Source: Jeotgalibacillus campisalis (lineage in GTDB: Bacteria; Bacillota; Bacilli; Bacillales; Jeotgalibacillaceae). From it: DNA of 64,000 nucleotides. This document shows positions 34,966-43,917 of the stretch, piece by piece (the first letter of the stretch is position 1; each line of letters begins with the position of its first letter). Below the pieces are notes generated by a model, which saw nothing but the letters and a program-made list of their open reading frames with translations, was not told where the DNA came from and did not search any database. The stretch spans positions 146,652-210,651 of the forward strand of contig NZ_JXRR01000015.1 in the NCBI RefSeq assembly GCF_000829515.1. Reading direction: 5' to 3'. The position numbers and the translations under genes are program-made.

Positions 34966-36153
34966 TCAGGAACTGACTGAAACGTTCTGGGATTTATTTT
35001 TCTGAACGAACGAAAACACCAATAAGCTGAGGTAAACGGATAAGAGTAAAAAGCTGATTAAATAAAAGAAGCCATCAGCAAAGAAATGAATCATTATACC
35101 GCCGAGACTAGGTCCTGTTATGCTCCCAACGCTAAAAGCAACGCCGCACATAATATTACCTGCAGGCAATAGAGACTTTGGAAGCAAATCGGTCATATAA
35201 CTGATCCCCAGAGAAAAAGTGGATCCAACAGCCATTCCCGCAGCAAAAAAAGTTACGATAAGCCATATCACTGATGTGCCAGCCAGGCCGGAGCCGACAA
35301 AGCAAATGGCACCGGCTAATAAAACGCCCATCAACACCCGGTGACGCCCGAACTTATCACTTATTATGCCAAGGGGAAGCTGAAAGACAATCGCACCAAT
35401 TGAAAAAGCGGGCAGGATGAAAGCAATAGCATCCGCCTCAACTCCATTTCGTAATGCGTAAATAGGAAAATTTCCATGAAGAGAAGCTTCCAAAAAACCA
35501 TAGCTTAGAGGGGGAAGAAAAGCGACCCATGCATATTTCCATACTTGTTTAAATCGGCTCAGCGTACCAAACATGGAAGCTGTTCCGACTTCTCCCTGAT
35601 CAGGAAAATCATTTCGCAATAAGAAAACAAGACCCCAGGTTAAAAAGGTAAGGATTCCAGAGACAATAAAAGGGAGTGAGCGATCAATCTCTACTAATGA
35701 GCTCATGGCAGGTCCAATCGCAAAGCCAAGAGAAAAAAACAGGCCATACAAGGCTATATTACGGCCTCTGCGTTCCGTTGTTGAAGTGGAGGTGATCCAC
35801 GTCTGAGTTGATAAATGCAGCATCTGATCACCTACCCCAATGAGCAATCGGAGTAAGAACCAAAACCAGAAGTGAGTCCACAAAGGGAAAAGCAGAAGGG
35901 ACATTCCGACGATAAAGCCCCCGAATAAAATTAAGGGTTTGTATCCATACTTCCTCAAAGGAACTTCCATTAAAGGAGAGGCGACTAATATTCCTATGTA
36001 AATGCCGGTTGCATGGATGCCGTTCATAGCAGAAGATACTCCGTCCTGCTCAAAAATAATGGCGATTAAAGGCAGAAGCATCCCTTGTGAAAAACCTGAA
36101 ATTGCTACAATACAAACTAAAATCCAAAAACGTACTTTTGCTGTTACACGCAT
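34966..36153 (-). CDS. yfkF: MFS transporter YfkF
   Basis: A 395-residue major facilitator protein with about 12 hydrophobic helices. The loop 2-3 region contains a Gly/Arg-Lys-Tyr-Gly pattern (PLRKYGYKPLILFGG), and the equivalent motif in the second half is ISDKFGRHRVLMG. The position matches B. subtilis yfkF, a predicted drug-type efflux carrier of unproven substrate. The start has a caggagcttcagt-type site on the minus strand. It is monocistronic, with its own terminator. Confidence 0.85.
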   Translation of the reverse strand: MRVTAKVRFWILVCIVAISGFSQGMLLPLIAIIFEQDGVSSAMNGIHATGIYIGILVASPLMEVPLRKYGYKPLILFGGFIVGMSLLLFPLWTHFWFWFLLRLLIGVGDQMLHLSTQTWITSTSTTERRGRNIALYGLFFSLGFAIGPAMSSLVEIDRSLPFIVSGILTFLTWGLVFLLRNDFPDQGEVGTASMFGTLSRFKQVWKYAWVAFLPPLSYGFLEASLHGNFPIYALRNGVEADAIAFILPAFSIGAIVFQLPLGIISDKFGRHRVLMGVLLAGAICFVGSGLAGTSVIWLIVTFFAAGMAVGSTFSLGISYMTDLLPKSLLPAGNIMCGVAFSVGSITGPSLGGIMIHFFADGFFYLISFLLLSVYLSLLVFSFVQKNKSQNVSVSS

Positions 36154-36358
36154 ACTGAAGCTCCTGACTAATAAATTCTTCTATGTAGTTGCACTTTATA
36201 AATATGAGCTGTTGACAATAAATCATCCTGAAGCAATGTAAAAACCAACCTGCTACGCATTGAGCATCCGGGGTGAAGAACGTCGAATACGAGCGTTTTG
36301 CATTGGTCTGCTATATAATTCTACTATACATAAATAACATAGTGAAGGAGCAACCAGA

Positions 36359-36739
36359 ATGAAGTTTACAATGAAAGAACAAGGATTTACATCCGAATTG
36401 CCTTACGGATCACTGGACGTTTCAGGAAACGAAGAATATGGATTTCGTCCTTATCAGCTTCTAACCGCTTCGATCGCTGTTTGCAGTGGTGGTGTTTTAA
36501 GAAGTGTGTTGAATAAAATGAGGCTGCCGTTTGAAGATATCGCTATCGAAGCAGAGGTTGAAAGAAACGAGGCATTAGCGAATCGCGTTGAAAAAATTCA
36601 CGTTCATTTTATTATTACTGCCTCGGATATTGATGAGAAAAAGGTTCATAAAGCACTTGAACTGACGAGGAAGAATTGTTCAATGGTTCAATCCGTTCTT
36701 GATAGTATCGAGGTAACTGAAACATTTGAAATTATTTAA
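36359..36739 (+). CDS. OsmC/Ohr family protein
   Basis: A 126-residue peroxide-reducing or redox protein of the OsmC fold. The two family cysteines are present: Cys42 in IAVCSGGVLRSVL and Cys107 in TRKNCSMVQSV, as expected for thiol peroxidases that reduce organic hydroperoxides. It is shorter than Ohr at the N-terminus and closer to the YhfA-like group. A gtgaaggagcaaccaga site precedes the ATG and a terminator follows. Subfamily and substrate are uncertain. Confidence 0.85.
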   Translation: MKFTMKEQGFTSELPYGSLDVSGNEEYGFRPYQLLTASIAVCSGGVLRSVLNKMRLPFEDIAIEAEVERNEALANRVEKIHVHFIITASDIDEKKVHKALELTRKNCSMVQSVLDSIEVTETFEII

Positions 36740-36750
36740 ACACACACAAA

Positions 36751-36796
36751 AACCCGGTCCAAAGTCTTTCAATGAAAGATTGACACCGGGTTTTTA
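36751..36796 (+). terminator. Terminator of the OsmC gene
   Basis: AAACCCGGT and ACCGGGTTT are the outer arms, with an inner CTTTCA/TGAAAG stem, followed by a T run. Confidence 0.8.
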
Positions 36797-36980
36797 TGTT
36801 ATAGGGTATGTTGTAAGATCGTTCATATAATCGCACGTTAAGCGCTCATCATCACGTCCTTCCAATGGAGTTGTTGAGTAATTTCTTTTGGAAGCTACCC
36901 TCCTTTTTCTTATCTGGGCTAAGTATAGCATGTTTTTATAATAATGTAAATATTCTAAATAAATAAAATATAAAAATTTA

Positions 36981-37010
36981 AAAACGCTCGTACGGAAAAA
37001 CGTACGAACG
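36981..37010 (-). terminator. Terminator of yfkAB
   Basis: CGCTCGTACG (36985-36994) pairs with CGTACGAACG (37001-37010). On the minus strand T residues follow. Confidence 0.7.
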
Positions 37011-37023
37011 CAAAATGAGCATC

Positions 37024-38148
37024 CTAACGGGTTAGGAGCGCTTTTTTCTTTGTGAAATCAATGTTCCTATAGTACATATCCTGAACTAAAAGATTTGGAC
37101 CTAGACATTGAACCGCTGGACAATGACAATTCATCTGCGCGGCTTCATTGGAGGACAGCCAATTAGTGAACATTGCTTCGAGGTTATCGTGCTGGATATT
37201 TCCAAGAGGCGGTGTATCTCCAAAGTCAGTGACAATCACATCCCCTGTAAAAATACTGATATTTAACCTTGAACGGCCATCAGGGTCATTGCGAACGGTA
37301 ACGTTCTTTGCTTCATATAATCTTTTCAGTAAGTTCCGGTCTTCTTCACTCGAGCTGCACCCAAAAAAAGGGAGGGTTCCAAACAGCATCCATGTATTTT
37401 GGTCCCGTATGTCAAGCAGTTGTGTAATAGCCTGTCTGGTTTCAGCAAGTGACAACGTTTCAAGAGAAGAAGCCCAGTCGCTTGGATACATGGGATGAAT
37501 TTCATGTCTACTACACTTCATATCTTCAACAATTTCTTTATGAATTCTTTCAATATGAGGAAGTGTTTTTTTATTCAGCATGGTCTCAGCAGAAACCATT
37601 ACACCTGCTTCACTCAAGGCTCTAGAGTTCGTAATCATTCGGTCAAACAGCCGCTCTCGCTGTTCTCTGGTTGGTTTACGTTCCATCATCGCAAAGCCTG
37701 TATCAATAAATTCATCTACAGTGCCCCAGTTATGAGAAATATGCAGTACATCTAAATAGGGAATAATGGGATCATATTTTTCGAGATTGACCGTTAAATT
37801 GGAGTTAATCTGTGTTTTCACGCCTCGTTCATGAGCATATTTTAAAATAGGTGCGACGTATTCCTTTACCGATTTTCCAGACATCATCGGCTCTCCGCCT
37901 GTTATACTCAGTGTGCGAAGGTGTTCTATTTTATCGAGCCCGTTTAAAATCACTTCTAAAGGCAGTGCTTTCGGATCTTTAGGAGAAAGCGTATACCCAA
38001 CCGCACAATGGGCACAGCGCATATTGCACAGCGTGGTTGTGGTAAGTTCGATATTTGAAAGAGTCAGTGTTCCATGCTCTTTAATGTCTTCATAAGCTTC
38101 CCACGGATCGTAGTCCGGTGAAATCTTTGTCCTATTCATATCATTCAT
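37024..38148 (-). CDS. yfkAB: Radical SAM protein YfkAB
   Basis: A 374-residue radical SAM enzyme. The 4Fe-4S/SAM motif is Cys41, Cys45, Cys48 in CNMRCAHCAV, followed by the SAM-binding ITGGEPMM. A C-terminal cysteine cluster (NCHCPAVQC, about 340-348) could bind a second iron-sulfur centre, as in SPASM-type maturases. The reaction is unknown. The gene matches the full-length yfkAB locus, which B. subtilis records as two names for one continuous gene. The ATG follows aaggagacagctaa. It is monocistronic. Confidence 0.88.
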   Translation of the reverse strand: MNDMNRTKISPDYDPWEAYEDIKEHGTLTLSNIELTTTTLCNMRCAHCAVGYTLSPKDPKALPLEVILNGLDKIEHLRTLSITGGEPMMSGKSVKEYVAPILKYAHERGVKTQINSNLTVNLEKYDPIIPYLDVLHISHNWGTVDEFIDTGFAMMERKPTREQRERLFDRMITNSRALSEAGVMVSAETMLNKKTLPHIERIHKEIVEDMKCSRHEIHPMYPSDWASSLETLSLAETRQAITQLLDIRDQNTWMLFGTLPFFGCSSSEEDRNLLKRLYEAKNVTVRNDPDGRSRLNISIFTGDVIVTDFGDTPPLGNIQHDNLEAMFTNWLSSNEAAQMNCHCPAVQCLGPNLLVQDMYYRNIDFTKKKALLTR

Positions 38149-38308
38149 TTAGCTGTCTCCTTGTGCTTTTGCATTAAGCCTCATTATCTAAATAAAATAA
38201 AGCACTGTCAATGGCGGGGTAACGATTTCAAACCTCATTTCATCCTGGGCAGTTGCATGAATGGACAGAATCCGTTACCATAAAAGCGAGTTTGAAAGGA
38301 GCGATACA

Positions 38309-38491
38309 ATGGGCAACGCCATTCACGATAATGACTCACAAATCCTTTATTTGAAACAGCGCTTAAATATGTTTCTAGAAGTATTGGAGTCGGTGGATCC
38401 TGAAAGCACTGATCTAGAAGATATAGATCGAATGATCGGTATGATGGATGATCTGGAATTAAAAGTTCAGCAATTTAAAAAACCGGAATAA
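38309..38491 (+). CDS. SE1561 family small protein
   Basis: A 60-residue soluble acidic protein (GNAIHDNDSQILYLKQRL near the start, then TDLEDIDRMI) that I recognise as the SE1561 family conserved in Bacillales, with unknown function. ATG 38309 follows gaaaggagcgataca; an in-frame ATG at 38261 lacks a site. It sits between yfkAB and fumarase, as a single unit with its own terminator. Confidence 0.8.
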   Translation: MGNAIHDNDSQILYLKQRLNMFLEVLESVDPESTDLEDIDRMIGMMDDLELKVQQFKKPE

Positions 38492-38535
38492 AGTACGACT
38501 TGTTCTCTAATCGCCTGATCTGTCAGGCAAATTAA

Positions 38536-38564
38536 CACCCGCGGGCTATACGCGGGTGCTTTTT
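38536..38564 (+). terminator. Terminator of the SE1561 gene
   Basis: CACCCGCG (38536-38543) pairs with CGCGGGTG (38551-38558), followed by a T run. Confidence 0.85.
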
Positions 38565-38705
38565 TATGGAAAAAAAGCGTATAAAGGCTGGTAAGAAAAA
38601 TGTGCAATCGTTTTCAACCATCTTACTTCCGATAGAACGAAGGAGTATAATAAAGGGGTTGTATACATAATGGCAAGCATTTAGCAGAGAAAGGGTTTGA
38701 CAAAG

Positions 38706-40247
38706 TTGAACAAAACAAATCTTGAAAACAGTTTATACGAATTAATTGTAGAGACATCCACAAACCTTCCTAAAGATGTAAGAAGAGCGATACGCAAGGC
38801 GAAAGAAAAGGAAAATACCGGAACTAGATCAGCTATGAGCCTGGCGACTATTACACAGAATATTCAAATGGCCGATGAAAAAGTCTCGCCAATTTGTCAG
38901 GATACCGGACTTCCTACTTTTAAAATAAAAACACCGATCGGCGTAAATCAATTAAAAATAAAGGAAGCCATCTACAGAGCAATGGTGCGTGCAACAGAGG
39001 ACGGAAAGATGAGGCCAAATTCTGTTGATTCGCTGACAGGTGACAACAGCGGAGATAATCTTGGCCTTGGATTACCCGTTATTAAATTCGAACAGTGGGA
39101 TAAAGAAGTAATTGATATTCGACTGATCCTGAAGGGAGGAGGCTGTGAAAATAAAAACATTCAATACAGTCTGCCTTGTGAACTCGATGGACTCGGCCGG
39201 GCAGGCCGCGACCTTGATGGAATCAGAAAATGTGTTATGCATTCAGTTTACCAGGCGCAAGGCCAGGGCTGCAGTGCAGGTTTTATTGGAGTTGGAATTG
39301 GCGGCGACCGTTCATCCGGCTACGATCTGGCAAAAGAACAGCTTTTCCGCTCTGCAGAAGATGTGAATCCGAACGAAGACTTAAAAAAGCTCGAAGAATA
39401 TGTAGTAGACCATGCAAATGAACTGGGAATTGGCACAATGGGTTTTGGGGGAGAAACTACGCTGCTTGGCTGTAAAATAGGAGTCATGCACAGAATTCCA
39501 GCAAGCTTTTTTGTTTCCGTCGCATATAATTGCTGGGCTTTCAGAAGGCTTGGAATCACAGTGGACGCTGAAACAGGAAGCATTCGCGATTGGCTGTATC
39601 AAGATGGAGAAAAAATTGAATTTAAAGACGAAAGTGAAAAAGAACAAAATTCAATTGACTCAACAAAAATCATCACACTTCAGGCACCCATTACCGAAGA
39701 AAAAATCCGTTCATTGAAAGTAGGGGACGTCGTTCAAATAGACGGAATGATGTATACAGGAAGAGATGCCATACATAAATATTTAAGTGACCACGACTCT
39801 CCTGTCGACCTGAACGGCCAAATCATCTACCACTGCGGCCCCGTCATGATGAAAGACGAACAAGGCAGCTGGCATGTAAAAGCAGCAGGTCCCACAACTT
39901 CTATAAGAGAAGAACCATATCAAGGGGACATCATGAAAAAATTCGGTATCCGTGCAGTGATTGGAAAAGGCGGAATGGGTCCAAACACATTGGAAGCACT
40001 TAAAGACCACGGAGGCGTCTACCTTAATGCAATAGGAGGAGCTGCACAATACTACGCAGACTGCATCCAAAGCGTCGAAGGAGTCGACCTAACACAATTC
40101 GGAATCCCAGAAGCCATGTGGCACTTGAAAGTCAAAGGCTTCACAGCAGTCGTCACCATGGACTCACACGGCAACAGCCTCCACCGTGACATCGACCAAA
40201 CCTCTCTACAAAAACTAGCCATGCACAAAGAAAAAGTGTTTTATTAA
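38706..40247 (+). CDS. Fumarate hydratase, class I (iron-sulfur, fused alpha-beta)
   Basis: Interconverts fumarate and malate with an oxygen-labile 4Fe-4S cluster. The 513-residue protein is the single-chain form: alpha domain to about residue 290, then beta domain (KIITLQAPITEEKIRSL onward). Cluster cysteines are seen in SPICQDTGLP, GQGCSAGFIG and LLGCKIGVMH. The beta-domain motif GKGGMGPNTLEALKDHGGVYL and the region VTMDSHGNSLH are intact. TTG 38706 is ten bases after gagaaaggg; TTG 38697 is too close. The last about 150 codons have extreme A/C bias at third positions, beside repeat array A (see findings). The stop is three bases before the array. Confidence 0.94.
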   Translation: MNKTNLENSLYELIVETSTNLPKDVRRAIRKAKEKENTGTRSAMSLATITQNIQMADEKVSPICQDTGLPTFKIKTPIGVNQLKIKEAIYRAMVRATEDGKMRPNSVDSLTGDNSGDNLGLGLPVIKFEQWDKEVIDIRLILKGGGCENKNIQYSLPCELDGLGRAGRDLDGIRKCVMHSVYQAQGQGCSAGFIGVGIGGDRSSGYDLAKEQLFRSAEDVNPNEDLKKLEEYVVDHANELGIGTMGFGGETTLLGCKIGVMHRIPASFFVSVAYNCWAFRRLGITVDAETGSIRDWLYQDGEKIEFKDESEKEQNSIDSTKIITLQAPITEEKIRSLKVGDVVQIDGMMYTGRDAIHKYLSDHDSPVDLNGQIIYHCGPVMMKDEQGSWHVKAAGPTTSIREEPYQGDIMKKFGIRAVIGKGGMGPNTLEALKDHGGVYLNAIGGAAQYYADCIQSVEGVDLTQFGIPEAMWHLKVKGFTAVVTMDSHGNSLHRDIDQTSLQKLAMHKEKVFY

Positions 40248-40250
40248 TAA

Positions 40251-40543
40251 GTGCTGAAGGCGCTCGTTCAGCTCCGACAAGCATAAGACGCGGTGGCCTA
40301 GCAGGCATGCCCTTGGCCTGCTTGGAAATCGTGACTTATGACCTCGAGGAGCTAGCGCCTGAAGCCGGATACCCTAAGTGCTGAAGGCGCTCGATCAGCT
40401 CCGACAAGCATAAGACGCGTTGGCCTAGTAGGCATGCCCTTGGCCTGCTTGGACAGCGTGACTATGACCTCGAGCCCCTGCCCGCAGAAGCCGGATAGTC
40501 TATGTGCTGAAGGCACTTGTTTAGCTCCGACAAGCATAAGACG
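40251..40543 (+). repeat. Repeat array A: tandem about 126-nt palindromic units (two full, one partial)
   Basis: Units begin gtgctgaaggc at 40251, 40378 and 40504 (spacing 127 and 126); the third stops after about 40 bases. Unit 1 has four nested inverted arms: AGGCGCT 40258-40264 with AGCGCCT 40354-40360, AGCTCC 40270-40275 with GGAGCT 40348-40353, CATAAG 40282-40287 with CTTATG 40335-40340, and AGCAGGC 40300-40306 with GCCTGCT 40316-40322. It should fold into one long stem. Array B at 54.2 kb carries the same family in the opposite orientation, with a shared 16-base block CGACAAGCATAAGACG. No ORF of note is present. Confidence 0.85.
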
Positions 40544-40630
40544 ATTGAGTACCAGTCATACAATGACATCTAAAAAACTTTATTACATTTAGGATTCCCA
40601 TAAAAGAAAATTTAATTAACAAAGAACTAA

Positions 40631-40658
40631 AACACCCAATCGTTGTGGGTGTTATTTC
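40631..40658 (+). terminator. Weak terminator downstream of array A
   Basis: AACACCCA (40631-40638) pairs with TGGGTGTT (40646-40653), followed by a short T-rich stretch. Confidence 0.45.
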
Positions 40659-40710
40659 TATGTATGCTCCTTCTTAAAATGAACAAGTTAATAAAAGAAA
40701 GGAGGAGTGC

Positions 40711-41481
40711 ATGGTGAAGCGAAACGGTTTACTTTATTTGCTTATTTTCCTGCTGTGTATTGCTGCGCCTTTATCAGCTTCTGCCGAGAGTATGAACTGG
40801 GGATTTAAGAGAGGGCAAAATGGAGAGCAGGCGGAAGCAGGAGCTCAGTATGACGAAGTGCTGAAGAAATATGATTCAGTATACAAAGGCACCACAAAAG
40901 AGAAGGTTCTTTATTTTACGTTTGATAACGGCTTTGAAAATGGGTATACAGAAAAAATTCTAGACGTGCTAAAAGAAGAAAAAGTACCGGCCACCTTTTT
41001 TTTAACCGGCCATTATTTAACCAGTGCTGAAGATTTGGTAAAAAGGATGGTGAAGGATGGACACAAAATTGGAAACCATTCATGGGGTCATCCGAACTTC
41101 TCAACATTGACAGCGGATCAAATGAAAGAAGAATGGCGTAAGGTGAAAGAAAAAACAACAGAGCTCACCGGACAAAAAGAAATGCTTTATCTTCGTCCTC
41201 CTGAAGGTGTTTTTAACGAAGAAACACTTAAAGTTGCTAAAGAAGAAGGCTACACGCATGTATTCTGGTCAGTTGCATTTGTCGACTGGTATGCTGATAA
41301 GCCTAGGGGAGCAGATTACGCATATAACGAGATCATGAAACAGATTCACCCGGGAGCAGTCATTCTCCTTCATACAGTATCCCCGGATAATGCAGGAGCA
41401 TTACAGCGCGTCATTCAGGATTTGAAAAAGCAGGGATATACGTTTAAGGATCTAGATCACCTTATGAAGAATCAATCTTAG
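40711..41481 (+). CDS. pdaA: PdaA, spore cortex muramic-acid de-N-acetylase
   Basis: Removes the acetyl group from muramic acid so that muramic delta-lactam, the cortex mark used in germination, can form. The 256-residue protein has a signal peptide (about 1-24, ending SASAE) and a polysaccharide deacetylase (NodB) domain. The catalytic segment is LYFTFDNGFENGYT (the Asp replaces the usual double Asp, as in PdaA), the metal histidines lie in IGNHSWGHPNFS, and the C-terminal ILLHTVSPDN motif is present. It acts outside the forespore membrane. An aaggaggagtgc site is seen. The upstream tgtatg-N17-caagtta resembles a weak SigG promoter, as expected for pdaA. Confidence 0.95.
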   Translation: MVKRNGLLYLLIFLLCIAAPLSASAESMNWGFKRGQNGEQAEAGAQYDEVLKKYDSVYKGTTKEKVLYFTFDNGFENGYTEKILDVLKEEKVPATFFLTGHYLTSAEDLVKRMVKDGHKIGNHSWGHPNFSTLTADQMKEEWRKVKEKTTELTGQKEMLYLRPPEGVFNEETLKVAKEEGYTHVFWSVAFVDWYADKPRGADYAYNEIMKQIHPGAVILLHTVSPDNAGALQRVIQDLKKQGYTFKDLDHLMKNQS

Positions 41482-41489
41482 AAAAACAG

Positions 41490-41525
41490 GCAAGTGAACC
41501 TTATTTCAGGCTCACTTGCTTTTAT
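41490..41525 (+). terminator. Terminator of pdaA
   Basis: GCAAGTGA (41490-41497) pairs with TCACTTGC (41512-41519), with an inner CC/GG pair, followed by TTTTATT. Confidence 0.8.
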
Positions 41526-41601
41526 TATGGAAAGATAAATCGCTTTTCTTTTGGTCTTTTGTCTGCATGATATAATAAAGAAAAAACAAGGTGTGAGAAG
41601 A

Positions 41602-42474
41602 ATGTGGCAAGAGCGAATAGAAGTGGAAGGACCTTATGCATTTGATCGTGTCCTTCAGCGGATGTCGATCGATCCGCTTAATGAGGTGGACCAGAAAAAC
41701 CAGCTTGTAAAATTACCGTTTAAAGGAACGGTTAAACAGGCGATCACGATAAAAGCAGCTGGCACAACTGCTCATCCTGCTTTTGAGGTGACGGGCAAGG
41801 TAGAAAAAGATAAAAAGAAAATTATTTCTTATGTTAAAGAGATCTTTCATTGGAACTCGACCTTATCTCATATCGATCTTCATTTCTCAAAAACAAATCT
41901 CCAAAGCCTCTTTCAGGAGCATCAGGGCACACCTCTAGTAAGAGAGCCTTCTGTTTACAGCTGTTTGCTTAAAAGTATTATTCACCAGCAGCTGAATATG
42001 GCATTTGCAGGAACATTAACGCACCGCTTTGTAACGACGTATGGAGAACAGGTAGACGGCGTCTGGTTTTATCCTGAACCGCAAGTAGTAGCTAATTTAA
42101 CAGTTACAGAACTGCGGGAGCTTCAATTTAGTCAGCGAAAAGCAGAGTATATAATTGGCGTAGGAGAAAAAATCAGTAATGGTGAATTAGATTTAGCATC
42201 GTTTCCTTCAAAAAGTGATGAAGAAATTAGTAAAGAACTTACTCAATTGCGCGGTGTTGGACCTTGGACGGCGCAAAGTGTGCTATTATTTGGTCTTGGC
42301 CGAATGGATGTTTTCCCGTTTGCTGACATTGGCATTCAAAACGCATTGAAAAAGCAATATAACATGGATAGAAAGCCCACCACAGAAGAGATGGTAGAAT
42401 GGACAAAGGCTTGGCAGCCATATTTAAGCTATGCCTCTCTTTATTTATGGAGGAGCATTGAGACAGGGAAGTGA
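41602..42474 (+). CDS. yfjP: DNA-3-methyladenine glycosylase YfjP
   Basis: Base-excision repair enzyme that removes alkylated bases. The 290-residue protein is an AlkA-type HhH-GPD glycosylase: an N-terminal YfjP-specific domain, then [14 protein letters not shown], the hairpin-helix-hairpin [18 protein letters not shown] and the catalytic Asp in [14 protein letters not shown] 41602 follows aaggtgtgagaag; an in-frame ATG at 41551 has no site. Its stop overlaps the next gene's start by four bases, so the two form an operon, as in the B. subtilis yfjP region. Confidence 0.93.
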   Translation: MWQERIEVEGPYAFDRVLQRMSIDPLNEVDQKNQLVKLPFKGTVKQAITIKAAGTTAHPAFEVTGKVEKDKKKIISYVKEIFHWNSTLSHIDLHFSKTNLQSLFQEHQGTPLVREPSVYSCLLKSIIHQQLNMAFAGTLTHRFVTTYGEQVDGVWFYPEPQVVANLTVTELRELQFSQRKAEYIIGVGEKISNGELDLASFPSKSDEEISKELTQLRGVGPWTAQSVLLFGLGRMDVFPFADIGIQNALKKQYNMDRKPTTEEMVEWTKAWQPYLSYASLYLWRSIETGK

Positions 42475-43862
42475 ATTCATTGAATGAAAAAACAGTACAA
42501 AAAATAGATGTAGGACAAGAGTTTCCTCTTACAATAAAACGCTTAGGCATCAATGGAGAGGGAATCGGTTATTTTAAAAAACAAGTGATTTTTGTCCCAG
42601 GTGCCCTACCTGAAGAAGAAGCTGTTGTACAAGTAACAAAAATCCATCCTAAGTATGCGCAGGCGAAAGTAAAATCCATCCGTAAAGTGTCACCGCACCG
42701 GGTTACGCCGCCGTGCCCGGTCTATGAAGCATGCGGAGGCTGTCAGCTTCAGCATTTGGATTATCATCATCAGCTCTCCCATAAGCGGGATATTCTGATT
42801 CAGGCACTTGAACGATATACAAAGCTGCCCCTTCAAACAATTGAGATACGCAGTACCATTGGGATGGAAGAGCCTTGGTATTATCGCAACAAGAGTCAGT
42901 TCCAAGTTGGCAAAAAGGGAGAAAAAGTGGTCGCAGGACTATATGGCACAGACTCTCATCAGCTCGTAGATATAAAGGAATGCATCGTTCAGAGAAAAGA
43001 AACGAACAAAGCAACGCAGGTTGTACGCAAACAGCTCGAAAAACTGAAAATACCTGTTTACAATGAGCGTACAAAAAAAGGAATCGTACGAACGATCGTT
43101 ACAAGGGTTGGTGTGGAAACTGGTGAAGTTCAAATCGTACTTGTGACTGCTTCGGATGAGCTTCCTCAAAAAGAAAAACTGATCCGTGCGCTTGAAAACA
43201 AGATGCCTGAAGTAAAATCAATTATGCAAAATATTAATTCTGCCGCAACCTCTATTATATTCGGTGAAAAAACGGTCCTTTTATCCGGTAAAGAAACGAT
43301 TGAAGACAAACTGGAACAGTATACTGTTCATTTATCTGCAAGAGCTTTCTTTCAGTTAAATCCAGTTCAGACGAAAAAACTTTACGATCAAATTAAAGAA
43401 GCGGCAGACTTAACAGGTAAAGAAAAGCTTGTTGATGCATACTGCGGCTCTGGAACGATCGGTTTATGGCTGTCAAATGGCGCAAGTGAAATCCGCGGAA
43501 TGGACGTTATTAAAGAATCCATACACGATGCAAAAATTAATGCTGCCCATCATCATATAAAGAATTTTCAATACGAAGTAGGCTCTGCTGAAAAATGGAT
43601 GCTTAAATGGAGAGAAGAAGGGTTCAGACCGGATGTTGTCGTAGTGGATCCTCCACGTAGTGGATGTGATTCAGCTCTGCTCGACACCATTTTAACGGTG
43701 CTTCCAAAACGGTTTATCTATGCATCCTGCAACCCATCCACGCTTGCAAAAGATTTGATGCAGCTATCTTCTAAGTATAGAATTGAATATATTCAGCCAT
43801 TGGACATGTTTCCTCAAACGGCTCATGTGGAAAGCGTGACAAAATTGGTATTGAAAGAGTAA
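42471..43862 (+). CDS. rlmD: 23S rRNA (uracil-C5)-methyltransferase, RlmCD/RlmD type
   Basis: Methylates C5 of uridines in 23S rRNA. The 463-residue protein has an N-terminal TRAM RNA-binding domain (about 15-75), an iron-sulfur cysteine set ([16 protein letters not shown] plus IKECIV) and a C-terminal Rossmann domain with motif [21 protein letters not shown] and the nucleophile Cys in [13 protein letters not shown]. It begins with GTG overlapping the yfjP stop. In B. subtilis the related RlmCD modifies U747 and U1939; which site is used here cannot be told. Confidence 0.92.
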   Translation: MNSLNEKTVQKIDVGQEFPLTIKRLGINGEGIGYFKKQVIFVPGALPEEEAVVQVTKIHPKYAQAKVKSIRKVSPHRVTPPCPVYEACGGCQLQHLDYHHQLSHKRDILIQALERYTKLPLQTIEIRSTIGMEEPWYYRNKSQFQVGKKGEKVVAGLYGTDSHQLVDIKECIVQRKETNKATQVVRKQLEKLKIPVYNERTKKGIVRTIVTRVGVETGEVQIVLVTASDELPQKEKLIRALENKMPEVKSIMQNINSAATSIIFGEKTVLLSGKETIEDKLEQYTVHLSARAFFQLNPVQTKKLYDQIKEAADLTGKEKLVDAYCGSGTIGLWLSNGASEIRGMDVIKESIHDAKINAAHHHIKNFQYEVGSAEKWMLKWREEGFRPDVVVVDPPRSGCDSALLDTILTVLPKRFIYASCNPSTLAKDLMQLSSKYRIEYIQPLDMFPQTAHVESVTKLVLKE

Positions 43863-43917
43863 GGATTAATCTATACTGCAATTGATGATCATATTGATTC
43901 ACCAGAGGAGGATCACC

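Noticed and set aside
40251..40543. Array A as a CRISPR array
   Set aside because: Units of about 126 nt are repeated over their whole length with no short conserved repeat alternating with unique spacers, and there are no cas genes.
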